Source of the DNA: Verrucomicrobiota bacterium
Lineage (GTDB): Bacteria > Verrucomicrobiota > Verrucomicrobiia > Methylacidiphilales > JBCCWR01
Direction: 5' to 3'
Length of the DNA stretch: 64,000 bases
Assembly (NCBI GenBank): GCA_039192515.1
Contig: JBCCXA010000001.1
Span: 62,001 to 126,000, forward strand
Position 1 is the stretch's first letter. Every line of letters begins with the position of its first letter. Made by a program: the position numbers and the translations under genes. The notes under the pieces are model-generated. The model saw only the letters and a program-made list of their open reading frames with translations. It did not search any database and had not been told where the DNA came from. Positions 37,146 to 45,854 of the stretch are shown here, one piece after another.

Positions 37146-39017
37146 ATGTATACCTATCCTAAGGTTTACGATGTCATAGTCGTGGGCGCGGGACATGCAG
37201 GCTGTGAAGCAGCACTGGCATCTGCGCGCATGGGATGCTCCACGCTTATACTTACAATGAATCTCGACACGACGGCTCAGATGAGTTGCAACCCTGCTAT
37301 CGGTGGATTAGCTAAAGGACATATAGTTAGAGAAATAGACGCTCTTGGAGGCGAGATGGGGTTGAACACAGATGCCACAGGAATCCAATTCCGGATGTTG
37401 AACACTAAGAAAGGCCCCAGTGTAAGAGCACCTAGAGCGCAATGCGACAAGAAGGCTTATCAATTTCGCATGAAGGATACGCTAGAAAAACAAGCGAACC
37501 TAGACATCCAGCAAGGGATGATAACTGACCTAGAAGTAACTCATGACATGGTGCGAGCTGTCATCACCAACATGGGTATTCGATACCAAGCCACCTGCGT
37601 TATCATTACTACTGGGACATTTCTTAAGGCTCTGATGCATGTAGGCTTGCAAAATGCCAGGGGGGGGCGAATGGGTGATGGATCTAGCAACTTTTCCGAT
37701 TGTTTATCGCGTTTAGGATTTCAAGTGGAACGCCTCAAGACTGGAACCCCTCCACGTATCAATGCCAAGTCCATTGATTTCTCAAAGTGCCAGAAACAGG
37801 ATGGAGATTCCCCCCCTCCTCGTTTTAGCTTCTTAAGACACAAACTTAAGAAACTATCGCACGAAATATTCACACTCAATCATTGGAAAGACGGTCTGTT
37901 CCACGTAGAACAAGTCCCATGTTGGGTTACATACACAACCCATAAGACTACTTCTGTCATTAACAAAAACTTGGATAAGTCCCCTTTATATTGTGGTATT
38001 ATAGAGGGCATAGGCCCAAGATATTGTCCTTCCCTAGAAGATAAAATTGTTCGATTCGCCGAGAAAGAAAGGCATCAAGTATTTTTAGAACCAGAGGGTC
38101 TACACACTCAAGAGTACTATGTTAATGGTTGCTCTACTAGTCTGCCTGCGGAAGTCCAACTTGAATTTATCAGATCTATTCCGGGCTTAGAACATGCGGA
38201 GCTTCTTAGAATGGGTTATGCGGTAGAGTATGATTTCTGCCCGCCTACTCAGCTTCATTCTACCCTTGAAACGAAAAATGTGAGAGGTCTCTATTTTGCT
38301 GGACAATTAAATGGCACCTCGGGCTATGAAGAAGCTGCGGCTCAGGGTCTGATGGCAGGCATCAATGCGAGTCTTTCTCTAACTGGGAAAAAGCCTTTTG
38401 TCTTGCAGCGCCATGAAGCCTATATAGGAGTGCTCATTGATGACCTGGTAACCAAGGGAACCAAAGAACCCTATCGAATGTTTACTTCTCGCGCGGAATA
38501 CAGGATACTGCTTAGGCAAGATAATGCTGATCAACGACTCACTCCATTAGGACACGAGGTTGGGCTTGCCAGCTCTGATAGGCTCAAGGATGTGCAGGAT
38601 AAAATTGCGCAAGTAGACGCCCTGAGAAATAGACTCCAGAATGAGCGAGTGAATGGTAAAAGTCTGGAGCAATGGCTGAAAGCTCCTGATTTTAGTTGGA
38701 ACGATCTGCCTGAGCTTTTTTTATCTGAGTCCGATGAAATTGCAAATCTCGTCCAGACAAATATCAAATATGAAGGTTACTTGGACAGAGAAATCAATCT
38801 TATTCATCGAACAAAGCATCTGGAAAACTCTGAGATTCCTGGTTGGCTTGATTATGATAAAATAGAAGGGCTAAAAAGTGAAGCGCGCCATAAGCTGAAA
38901 GAAATAAGGCCCCGGACCTTTGGTCAGGCCTCACGTATCTCAGGGATCAATCCCCCTGATCTATCGCTCATTGCCATTTGGGTAAAAAGAGGAAAAGCAG
39001 CGCTATACAAACAATAA
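37146..39017 (+). CDS. mnmG: tRNA uridine 5-carboxymethylaminomethyl modification enzyme MnmG
   Basis: FAD enzyme (GidA) that with MnmE modifies U34 of several tRNAs. The 623 residues show the FAD Rossmann motif [12 protein letters not shown] near the start, [16 protein letters not shown], the CxxxGT-type [28 protein letters not shown], the second Gly-rich segment [19 protein letters not shown], and the tRNA-binding [14 protein letters not shown] region. Full length. Next to it, with an AT-rich spacer, lies dnaN; gidA is often an origin-proximal gene. Confidence 0.97.
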   Translation: MYTYPKVYDVIVVGAGHAGCEAALASARMGCSTLILTMNLDTTAQMSCNPAIGGLAKGHIVREIDALGGEMGLNTDATGIQFRMLNTKKGPSVRAPRAQCDKKAYQFRMKDTLEKQANLDIQQGMITDLEVTHDMVRAVITNMGIRYQATCVIITTGTFLKALMHVGLQNARGGRMGDGSSNFSDCLSRLGFQVERLKTGTPPRINAKSIDFSKCQKQDGDSPPPRFSFLRHKLKKLSHEIFTLNHWKDGLFHVEQVPCWVTYTTHKTTSVINKNLDKSPLYCGIIEGIGPRYCPSLEDKIVRFAEKERHQVFLEPEGLHTQEYYVNGCSTSLPAEVQLEFIRSIPGLEHAELLRMGYAVEYDFCPPTQLHSTLETKNVRGLYFAGQLNGTSGYEEAAAQGLMAGINASLSLTGKKPFVLQRHEAYIGVLIDDLVTKGTKEPYRMFTSRAEYRILLRQDNADQRLTPLGHEVGLASSDRLKDVQDKIAQVDALRNRLQNERVNGKSLEQWLKAPDFSWNDLPELFLSESDEIANLVQTNIKYEGYLDREINLIHRTKHLENSEIPGWLDYDKIEGLKSEARHKLKEIRPRTFGQASRISGINPPDLSLIAIWVKRGKAALYKQ

Positions 39018-39296
39018 GCCTAGTGCTATATCTTATAAGAAATAAGTTCCGTATAAGGTATAGTTAGAGCCTTTTATTTATTGTCTTGTGAGAATATGTC
39101 TGTTTCTGGAAGTTGTTCGCTATTACCGGATGTTCTTCATTCTAACTAATCATTATTGGATGCTCTATCCACAGGTTATTTTCTAGATAAATAGCTGATA
39201 TGAATTGACTTACTTCATTTAGCCTGGCTTATTAACACTCTTATTAAGAAGACATTCTTTACTTAGTTAATTATATATAAGTATCAAAGATAAAAG
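39018..39296 (+). other. AT-rich spacer with DnaA-box-like site, candidate replication origin
   Basis: The 279-base gap between mnmG and dnaN is AT-rich and contains CTATCCACA at 39165-39173, one base from the DnaA box TTATCCACA. A weaker TTATTAACA occurs near 39230, and an AT-rich run (TTAATTATATATAAG) precedes dnaN. mnmG and dnaN-recF are classic origin neighbours. Only one good box is visible, so the assignment is tentative; it could simply be the dnaN promoter region. Confidence 0.3.
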
Positions 39297-40391
39297 ATGA
39301 AAGTAGTCGTTCAGAGAGATTTATTATTAGCAGCCTTGCAGACTGTTCAAAATATTGTTAGCACTAGAACCTCCCTTCCAGTTTTAGCTAATGTTCTTAT
39401 AAAAGCGGAAGACGGATTAATTAACCTGTCTACCACGGACTTAGATACAGGCATAAGGACACAGGTTGAAGCAAACATAAGCAAGGCAGGATCCATTACA
39501 TTGCCCGCCAGGAGGCTCTTTAGCATCATCAGGGAATTATCCTCTCCTGATGTAACAATAGATGTAGATAGCAAGCTGAGTGCTTCTATTGAAGCGGGTA
39601 ATACATTCTTTAAAATCATGGGACTGCCCGAGGAGGATTTTCCACCATTTCCCAAGACAGAGGGAGCTCAGGCATTTCTTATAGAACAACGATTATTCCG
39701 GGAGATGCTTAGGAAAACCTCCTATGCTATGTCTACAGATGAAAGCCGCTACGTGCTCAATGGGGCTCTCTTGAGCTTTAAAGGAAATAAATTAACTGTG
39801 GTATCCACAGACGGCCGCCGCTTAGCGCTAGTCGATCACGAGATGGAAATTCCCAATGGAAGCGAAATAGATGTCATCTTACCGACAAAAGCAGTAAATG
39901 AGCTCATGCGCATTTTGAGTGAAGAAGGAGATTTAGATATTGCTCTTTCGGAGAATCAAGTAGCATTTACGGTAGGGGATACGTTTTTAGTTTCCAAACT
40001 TATTGAGGGCAATTATCCCAACTACAAACAAGTCATTCCTTCAGATACCAAGGAAAGAATCACATTAGAACGAGAATTATTACTTGGTTGTGTGAAAAGA
40101 GTCGCATTGCTTTCATCGGACAAATCTAACTCAGTAAAGCTTACATTTGGAGACAACAGCTTGGAGATTTCAGCCAATACTCCGGATGTTGGTGAGGCCC
40201 GTGAAACACTCTCTATTAAATATTCAGGCAAGCAATTTTCCATTGCCTTTAACCCAAATTATCTAACAGACCCGCTACGTGTTCTTCATGCTGAAGAAAT
40301 CTTTTTCGACTTCACGGACGAGTTAAGTCCTGGGGTGATTAGATATACAAGCCCATTCCTGTATGTTCTCATGCCTATGAGATCAGCCTGA
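39297..40391 (+). CDS. dnaN: DNA polymerase III sliding clamp (beta subunit)
   Basis: The 364-residue product has the three-domain clamp pattern: VVQRDLLLAALQTVQNIVS at the start, VLNGALLSFKGNKLTVVSTD followed by GRRLAL in domain 2, EGNYPNYKQVIPSD at the start of domain 3, and the C-terminal end YVLMPMRS. Start and end match the family. It is not followed by recF directly: a sulfatase and an HDOD gene on the other strand lie between. Confidence 0.97.
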   Translation: MKVVVQRDLLLAALQTVQNIVSTRTSLPVLANVLIKAEDGLINLSTTDLDTGIRTQVEANISKAGSITLPARRLFSIIRELSSPDVTIDVDSKLSASIEAGNTFFKIMGLPEEDFPPFPKTEGAQAFLIEQRLFREMLRKTSYAMSTDESRYVLNGALLSFKGNKLTVVSTDGRRLALVDHEMEIPNGSEIDVILPTKAVNELMRILSEEGDLDIALSENQVAFTVGDTFLVSKLIEGNYPNYKQVIPSDTKERITLERELLLGCVKRVALLSSDKSNSVKLTFGDNSLEISANTPDVGEARETLSIKYSGKQFSIAFNPNYLTDPLRVLHAEEIFFDFTDELSPGVIRYTSPFLYVLMPMRSA

Positions 40392-40545
40392 GCATAAACA
40401 AGAATCAGAATACCATATAAGGGGATAGGAAAATAGGCCGTAAATACAGCTTACCTACCATATTAGTGTTTCTGTTTATTGTCTATTCCGGATAGGGATT
40501 CAAGATCCTGCCCAGATCTTTGAGTCTTACGGGTATAAAGCTGGT

Positions 40546-42519
40546 CTAAAAACGCTTTATGTTGAGTTTGTCCCGCATCATTTTAACCTGATGGCTAAAT
40601 TCAGGATTCTTGGCTAGATTCTCATGCATATGCGGGTCGCTGTCTAGATTATATAGCTCATTAACTTCAGGACTGTCCCACTCGGAATAGCGCCACCTTT
40701 GATATTTTACAGAACGGGCGATGATGTCCTTTTTGTTGGCTCTTCTCCTCACTACTGTGAGAGCAGTATCATCCGTTTCTAAGGCAGGATTTTGAATGAT
40801 GGGCATAAGACTCTGTCCTTGTAAATGGGTGGGAATAGGTAAACCGGCTAAGTCACACAAAGTAGGAAATATATCGACCAGCTCAACATTCGAGAAGTTC
40901 TGACTACCAGCTTGTGTCAACCCGGGAGCAAAGATGGATAATGGGACACGTGTGCATTCCTCCCAAAGCGTTACCTTTCCGTACTGAAAATGTTCTCCCA
41001 TGTGAAATCCGTGATCACTATGAAAGACAACTATGGTATTCTTATCCAAGCTATTTCGTTTAAGAGCATTTAATACTAAGCCTACCTGTGCGTCGGCAAA
41101 GGAAACACATGCATGGTAAGCCTGTATCCATTTTGCGCGTTTCTCTCGATCATCAACGCCTTTCTTCATCTGAAATGCCTTGTGTCGCCCTGTGTCGGCT
41201 ATGGCAGGAATATCATTCCAGTCATTTTCTGGGACATCCTCAAATTTCAAAGTATCAGTAGGATACATCTCGAAATATTTCTTTGGAGTGTAGAATGGTA
41301 CGTGGGGTCTAGTGATACCTACCGCGAGCATAAATGGGCTGCCTCCCCAAGCCTTATCGTCGATCCATTTCACGGCCCGTCGAGCATTTCGTCCATCCTT
41401 ATGATATTCTGCTCCTAGTTCTGAGCCAGCGACTTGAACTACAACTTTATTAGATATCATGTTCTTCTTGATATAGTTGTTGAGTGCCTTATTTTCTTTT
41501 GGGCCATCTGGTTGGCCATGTTCCGCGATATATGCGCGCGTAAGTTTTGTCCTTTGGAAGTCTACAGCGTCTTCGTGCTTGATATGCTTATAAGTGGAAC
41601 GACCTATGTCTATTAAATGATCTTCTGCATGAAATATCTTACCAACTCCTCCTGTCCAGTAACCATTATTTTTGAAATACTCGAGGTAGGTTACTGAATG
41701 GGGAAGTGCTTGTCTAAAGTGGATATTGTTACTTAATGCACCACTACTTTCTGGGTAAAGCCCAGAGAGAAAAGAGGCACGGGATGGACCACAAACCGGG
41801 TACTGACAGTAGGCTTGTTGGAATCTTATACCACTCTTAGACACACTATCAATATGGGGTGTCTGGATGTGATCAAAGCCAAAGCTTCTTACACGAGCAC
41901 ATAAATCATCAATAACTAAAATAAGAAAATTTTTAGGATTTTGAAGCGCTGGCTTGGCGGCAGCCAAAGGATATTTTAGCAGATGAGGCGCTGCTTCCAC
42001 GGAGCATTCTCCAATGATTAATTCATCGCTCCCCTTATAACGTAGGCGAAAATCCCCACCGTTACAACGATTGCTAAATAAGGCATCTGTTATTTCAACT
42101 TGGAATGTTTTCCATGTCTGGCTTCCTTCAATTAGGACCCCTCCAGCATACTTCCCTGCGCCTAATTGATTGATTTTTCCCATATTTTGATCCGATGAAT
42201 CATATTCAATATTGAGGACACCGCGCCCTTGATCAAAGTATGAGAAAGAAATCAACACTTTTGGAGTATTGCCATCGGCGAAGGCAGAATCCAGGACGTC
42301 ATAGCTGAGAGAAATTTGGGGTCTTTCTGGCTTAGCTGGATCGACAACAAAAGCTTTTCTCCCTGCGTGTTCCCGAATTTGATGTTTGGCTTTACCACCC
42401 TGATGAATGGACATGCCCGCACTTTGCTCTGGGCTAACGTGTATTTTACCTTTTGCGAGCAAGCCTATGGGGATGAAAAGCAGTGAAAGGAATATGGTGG
42501 TCTTGTAGTAAATTTTCAT
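40546..42519 (-). CDS. Type I sulfatase, iduronate-2-sulfatase-like, with N-terminal extra domain
   Basis: Formylglycine-dependent sulfatase of 657 residues. It has a signal peptide (LSLLFIPIGLLA), an added N-terminal beta domain (about 25-185) of unassigned type, then the sulfatase fold with LILVIDDL and CGPSR (C243 is the formylglycine position), VGKIFH, AVGITRPHVPFYTPKKY and FHSDHGFHMGEHFQYGK. The arrangement matches the iduronate-2-sulfatase group (S1_7 type) by memory. It presumably desulfates glycans in the periplasm. Maturation needs an FGly-generating or anaerobic maturase enzyme, which is not in the window. Confidence 0.93.
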   Translation of the reverse strand: MKIYYKTTIFLSLLFIPIGLLAKGKIHVSPEQSAGMSIHQGGKAKHQIREHAGRKAFVVDPAKPERPQISLSYDVLDSAFADGNTPKVLISFSYFDQGRGVLNIEYDSSDQNMGKINQLGAGKYAGGVLIEGSQTWKTFQVEITDALFSNRCNGGDFRLRYKGSDELIIGECSVEAAPHLLKYPLAAAKPALQNPKNFLILVIDDLCARVRSFGFDHIQTPHIDSVSKSGIRFQQAYCQYPVCGPSRASFLSGLYPESSGALSNNIHFRQALPHSVTYLEYFKNNGYWTGGVGKIFHAEDHLIDIGRSTYKHIKHEDAVDFQRTKLTRAYIAEHGQPDGPKENKALNNYIKKNMISNKVVVQVAGSELGAEYHKDGRNARRAVKWIDDKAWGGSPFMLAVGITRPHVPFYTPKKYFEMYPTDTLKFEDVPENDWNDIPAIADTGRHKAFQMKKGVDDREKRAKWIQAYHACVSFADAQVGLVLNALKRNSLDKNTIVVFHSDHGFHMGEHFQYGKVTLWEECTRVPLSIFAPGLTQAGSQNFSNVELVDIFPTLCDLAGLPIPTHLQGQSLMPIIQNPALETDDTALTVVRRRANKKDIIARSVKYQRWRYSEWDSPEVNELYNLDSDPHMHENLAKNPEFSHQVKMMRDKLNIKRF

Positions 42520-42559
42520 GACTAAAAAATTATAATGACCATCTCTGACCGTAAATTGA

Positions 42560-42584
42560 AAAAGAATACAAGATGTATTCTTTT
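42560..42584. other. Perfect 11-bp inverted repeat upstream of the sulfatase gene
   Basis: AAAAGAATACA, a three-base spacer (AGA), then TGTATTCTTTT. It lies 41 bases upstream of the sulfatase start. Being AT-rich and followed by T residues in the minus direction, it may be a weak terminator for the HDOD gene, or a palindromic operator for the sulfatase. Confidence 0.5.
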
Positions 42585-42650
42585 AATGCAGATGCCCTTA
42601 TGGAGGCAAAATGAGACATATAAAAGCTAGAGTCATAAGGAGAAGTGAGT

Positions 42651-42748
42651 GGATGAGGTTAAATCCAAGGTGCAGCCCTTGGAGAGACGCCATGATTCTT
42701 GTGGCCAAGATTTTGAGTAGATCTTTAGGTCTTTACTGCACCATTCGG
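42651..42748 (+). repeat. Dispersed degenerate repeat A, copy 3
   Basis: Encodes MILVAKIL and GLYCTIR in the plus direction, matching copies at 14340-14430 and 12280-12375. Its beginning (GTGGATG…TTAAATCCAA) also resembles the junction of repeats B and A near 14267-14290, with an internal deletion. It lies in the 396-base gene-free gap 42520-42915; apart from the inverted repeat near 42572, I see nothing else there. Confidence 0.45.
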
Positions 42749-42915
42749 TTCCCAATTTCTTCCTCGGAGGACTAAATAGATGTCTACGGATAAATTAAAT
42801 GGGCGATGCGATAAACACCTGGTCTAGAAGCGGCTGAAGAAGTGTACAAAAGCCTCAAGTAGGCGAAGTTGGGATAAAATTTAGGTTTTTAGTTCTTCTA
42901 TCGCATCAATCAAAC

Positions 42916-44457
42916 CTATCTACTATCACCTATACCTTCTAGTCTCATGGCAAGAATGGCTTGATTCTTTAGTAACCGCATTTCTCTTTGCATCTCATCT
43001 GTTTTTTGTTTTTCAAGAGGCACTTGGGGACTATCTACGTAAATGAGGCCAAAGGGCAATTCTTTGGCCATTATAGGAAGTAGCATAAAAGATTTGGGCT
43101 TATTGGATTTTATCCATGAGGGTATGTGGTGAGCCAACTTGGGGTCCTCCGGATTGTCTATTATAAGATCTTTACCATTCTGTAATGTAAGTTTAGCCAA
43201 GGTCAATGGGCCTGATGCCAAAGGAAAGTTAAAACTCTCCTGCAGTGCATTGGCGTCGGGCCCGAAAGAAGCATAACCAATTAAGCGGCTTCTATCTTTG
43301 CTTATAGAACCAATGACTACATTCCTGGCCTGCATGCCCAAGAAAAGAGCCTCAGCTATGGCACCAAGTACGTCCTGTATATCTGTGTTAGGGTTGGCTA
43401 GCATTTCTGTAGAGGTCATGACACCATCTTTCAAAACACATAATTCTTCATTGATCGGATCTTTAGCCTCCTCCAACACCGGTTCCTCTGATGCAGGGCG
43501 AAGCTCAGATTTTGCGACCGCCTGGATTTTATCCCAGATGGCAACACCCATACCAGGAGAGTAAAACTTTTCCATTTTACTAACGGCTTCTTTCAGAGAC
43601 TTGAAGAAATCGATATCTCCAAGTCCTTCATCCTTAGGATTAATGGCTTTGATGGCTCTCTCCATCACACTGACATCAGAGTTATTTACGATAGCTCTAG
43701 AAATTTTATGTGAGACTCGTGTGACACTTAAAAGTTTGTCGTCAAGGCCTTCCTTGTCACGTTCACTGATATGAACTGGGTCCATGTAACTGGTAATTTC
43801 AGAAGGGAGACCTAGAAATTCACCAATTTCTTTACCTAGCTGTTCTACTCTCATGCCGATCACTTGTCTGCTAGCATCATCCTCGGATATGTTATCATCA
43901 TGAATTAAGCGTTGAATTTCCTCGGCTTCAAGAGGCATAAAAGTGGCCAGCAAGAGGCTTCCGAAATTAGAAAATGCTCCGGATATAAAACCAGACTCAG
44001 GCTCATCGAGCTGACTCTTTTCTGCTATTACCCGACCGAGACTGCCTGCGGTGACTGAAAGCATACCTGCATTTCTAACTATATTAGCCTGTTTACTGTT
44101 TGAAATGTCCTCCATTAGTAATACGGAATAAGCAATCGAACGAATAGGCTTCATACCTAGTATTAATATAGCTTGAGACACAGTAGAAATCCGTTTACCA
44201 GAGCGGTTATACTCGATGCTGTTCGCTATGCGTAGAGTGCGTGTTGTGAGAGCAGGGTCTTGTAAAATGACCTTCGCGAAATCGTGTATTTTAGCCTTCT
44301 CACTTTGTTGGCTTAACGTTCGTATGATTTGAACACACTGTCCAAAACTAGGGAGGGCCTCAGGACGTACCGCTTCATTCTTAATCTTCTCTATAGTAAA
44401 AAAGGCCTTCTCTTTTTCGTCAGAAGCTAGCACCCTTAAAATTTTCGGCACCGGCAA
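42916..44457 (-). CDS. HDOD domain protein with C-terminal GAF-like domain
   Basis: A 513-residue cytosolic signalling protein. The HDOD domain (about 28-225) shows KVILQDPALTTRTLRIANS, SIEYNRSGKRISTVSQAILI, and GLPSEI, but the HD metal residues are absent, as in HDOD. After a linker (about 300-335), a GAF-like domain (about 340-505) shows EALFLGMQARNVVIGSISKD and LMLLPIMAKELPFGLIYVD. Such proteins occur in c-di-GMP and surface-motility signalling. The apparent start is TTG 44457; GTG 44451 would shorten it by two residues. It separates dnaN from recF. Confidence 0.85.
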   Translation of the reverse strand: MPVPKILRVLASDEKEKAFFTIEKIKNEAVRPEALPSFGQCVQIIRTLSQQSEKAKIHDFAKVILQDPALTTRTLRIANSIEYNRSGKRISTVSQAILILGMKPIRSIAYSVLLMEDISNSKQANIVRNAGMLSVTAGSLGRVIAEKSQLDEPESGFISGAFSNFGSLLLATFMPLEAEEIQRLIHDDNISEDDASRQVIGMRVEQLGKEIGEFLGLPSEITSYMDPVHISERDKEGLDDKLLSVTRVSHKISRAIVNNSDVSVMERAIKAINPKDEGLGDIDFFKSLKEAVSKMEKFYSPGMGVAIWDKIQAVAKSELRPASEEPVLEEAKDPINEELCVLKDGVMTSTEMLANPNTDIQDVLGAIAEALFLGMQARNVVIGSISKDRSRLIGYASFGPDANALQESFNFPLASGPLTLAKLTLQNGKDLIIDNPEDPKLAHHIPSWIKSNKPKSFMLLPIMAKELPFGLIYVDSPQVPLEKQKTDEMQREMRLLKNQAILAMRLEGIGDSR

Positions 44458-44600
44458 GTTATTAATGAGCTAAATTCAATGAGGTAGCAGGATCATGGAA
44501 GGGGTAAGCGTAGTTAAAAATATATTTAATGGCATCCTTCTAAATGCAATAAAAAGGAAAAGTTCTACTTTAGCTGCTCGACATACCTGGACTAGTTAGC

Positions 44601-45686
44601 ATGATGAATGACCTACAAGTGCTAAAAGACATATATTTAGAGAACTTTAGGTGTCATCAAGAGCTTCTTGTGGAGGGATTTTCCGCAACAAACCTAATTA
44701 CAGGACCAAACGGCAGTGGTAAAACGACTTTGCTAGAGGCTATCTATTTTCTTGCTCGCTGCAAGTCATTCCGCACTGGCGTAAATAAGGATTTGATTGC
44801 GAAGGGACAGCAGTATTTTGCCATAAGAGGCGATTTCGACAGCAAGTCGACCCATAGGCAAAAAGTAGTGTGGTCTTCTTCAGGAAGAGAGCTGAGCATA
44901 GATAAGGATGAGAACGTTCGTTTTAACAGGTATTGGGGGGCTAGCTTAGTCGTTGTTATCGCTAATCAAGATAAAAGGCTGGTAGATGGTCCTGCGCAAA
45001 AGCGGAGAAGTTGGGCAGATAGTCTCATGGCAACTTTAGACCAAGATTACTTGCATATACTGCAGGATGCCAGGGCGCTTCTGAAACAAAAAAGCGCGCT
45101 GCTGAAGCATAACAAGATGGATAGGTCTCTCTGGGAAATCTATACAGATAAGTTAACCGAGATCACCACAAAAATAGCTACGGGGCGGGAGCAGCTTACG
45201 CAGAGAATGTCGCCTGTTATGGAGGGGTTCTACTCGGAGTTAACTAATGGTAAAGAGAAATTGGAGATAAGTTATGAGTCAAGAGCAGAAAGCGTCTTAA
45301 ACTATCCTAAAGAAAAGTTATTGCATAAAGAGATGCAAATGGCGCAACCCATTTTAGGACCGCATCGAGATGATTGGACATTTAAATTAGAGGGTGGCGA
45401 TATTAGAGTCTTTGGTTCTGAAGGGCAGCAAAAGTCTACCGCCTTGGCATTAAAGTTAGCTGAGCAAAAACTGATAGAAGTTTGCACCCAAAAGAAGCCT
45501 ATCGTATTGGTAGACGATGCGTTGAATGAATTAGATGACGCAAGAAAAAAAAGGTTTTGGGAGTACTTACCGAAGGAGACGCAATTATTTTATGCGACCC
45601 CAGAGATAAATCAAAGCAGTATAAGGCCTTTAAATGAAGCAAAGATATGGAGGACTTCACATTCAGAAATAATCCAAGAACCTTGA
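44601..45686 (+). CDS. recF: DNA replication and repair protein RecF
   Basis: SMC-like ATPase that loads RecA with RecOR at gaps. The 361 residues have Walker A GPNGSGKTTLL (residues 35-45), the family N-terminus DIYLENFRCHQ, GPHRDDWTF near residue 255, the signature region FGSEGQQKSTALALKLAE, and Walker B LVDDALNELDDARKKRFW. Full length, with intact nucleotide-binding motifs. Confidence 0.95.
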   Translation: MMNDLQVLKDIYLENFRCHQELLVEGFSATNLITGPNGSGKTTLLEAIYFLARCKSFRTGVNKDLIAKGQQYFAIRGDFDSKSTHRQKVVWSSSGRELSIDKDENVRFNRYWGASLVVVIANQDKRLVDGPAQKRRSWADSLMATLDQDYLHILQDARALLKQKSALLKHNKMDRSLWEIYTDKLTEITTKIATGREQLTQRMSPVMEGFYSELTNGKEKLEISYESRAESVLNYPKEKLLHKEMQMAQPILGPHRDDWTFKLEGGDIRVFGSEGQQKSTALALKLAEQKLIEVCTQKKPIVLVDDALNELDDARKKRFWEYLPKETQLFYATPEINQSSIRPLNEAKIWRTSHSEIIQEP

Positions 45687-45854
45687 TTTTGGATTATTGT
45701 TCTCTTGCCACGGACCCTCTATATGGCTAAATCATTTTTAAGTATATATGGCACAGTCACGATACTATAAGACTGGATTATCCAATCATAGGCCCTGATT
45801 GATGAAAATTTATCCATTATATGTTGCAAGAAGAAATCGAAAGGAAAGACCGAC

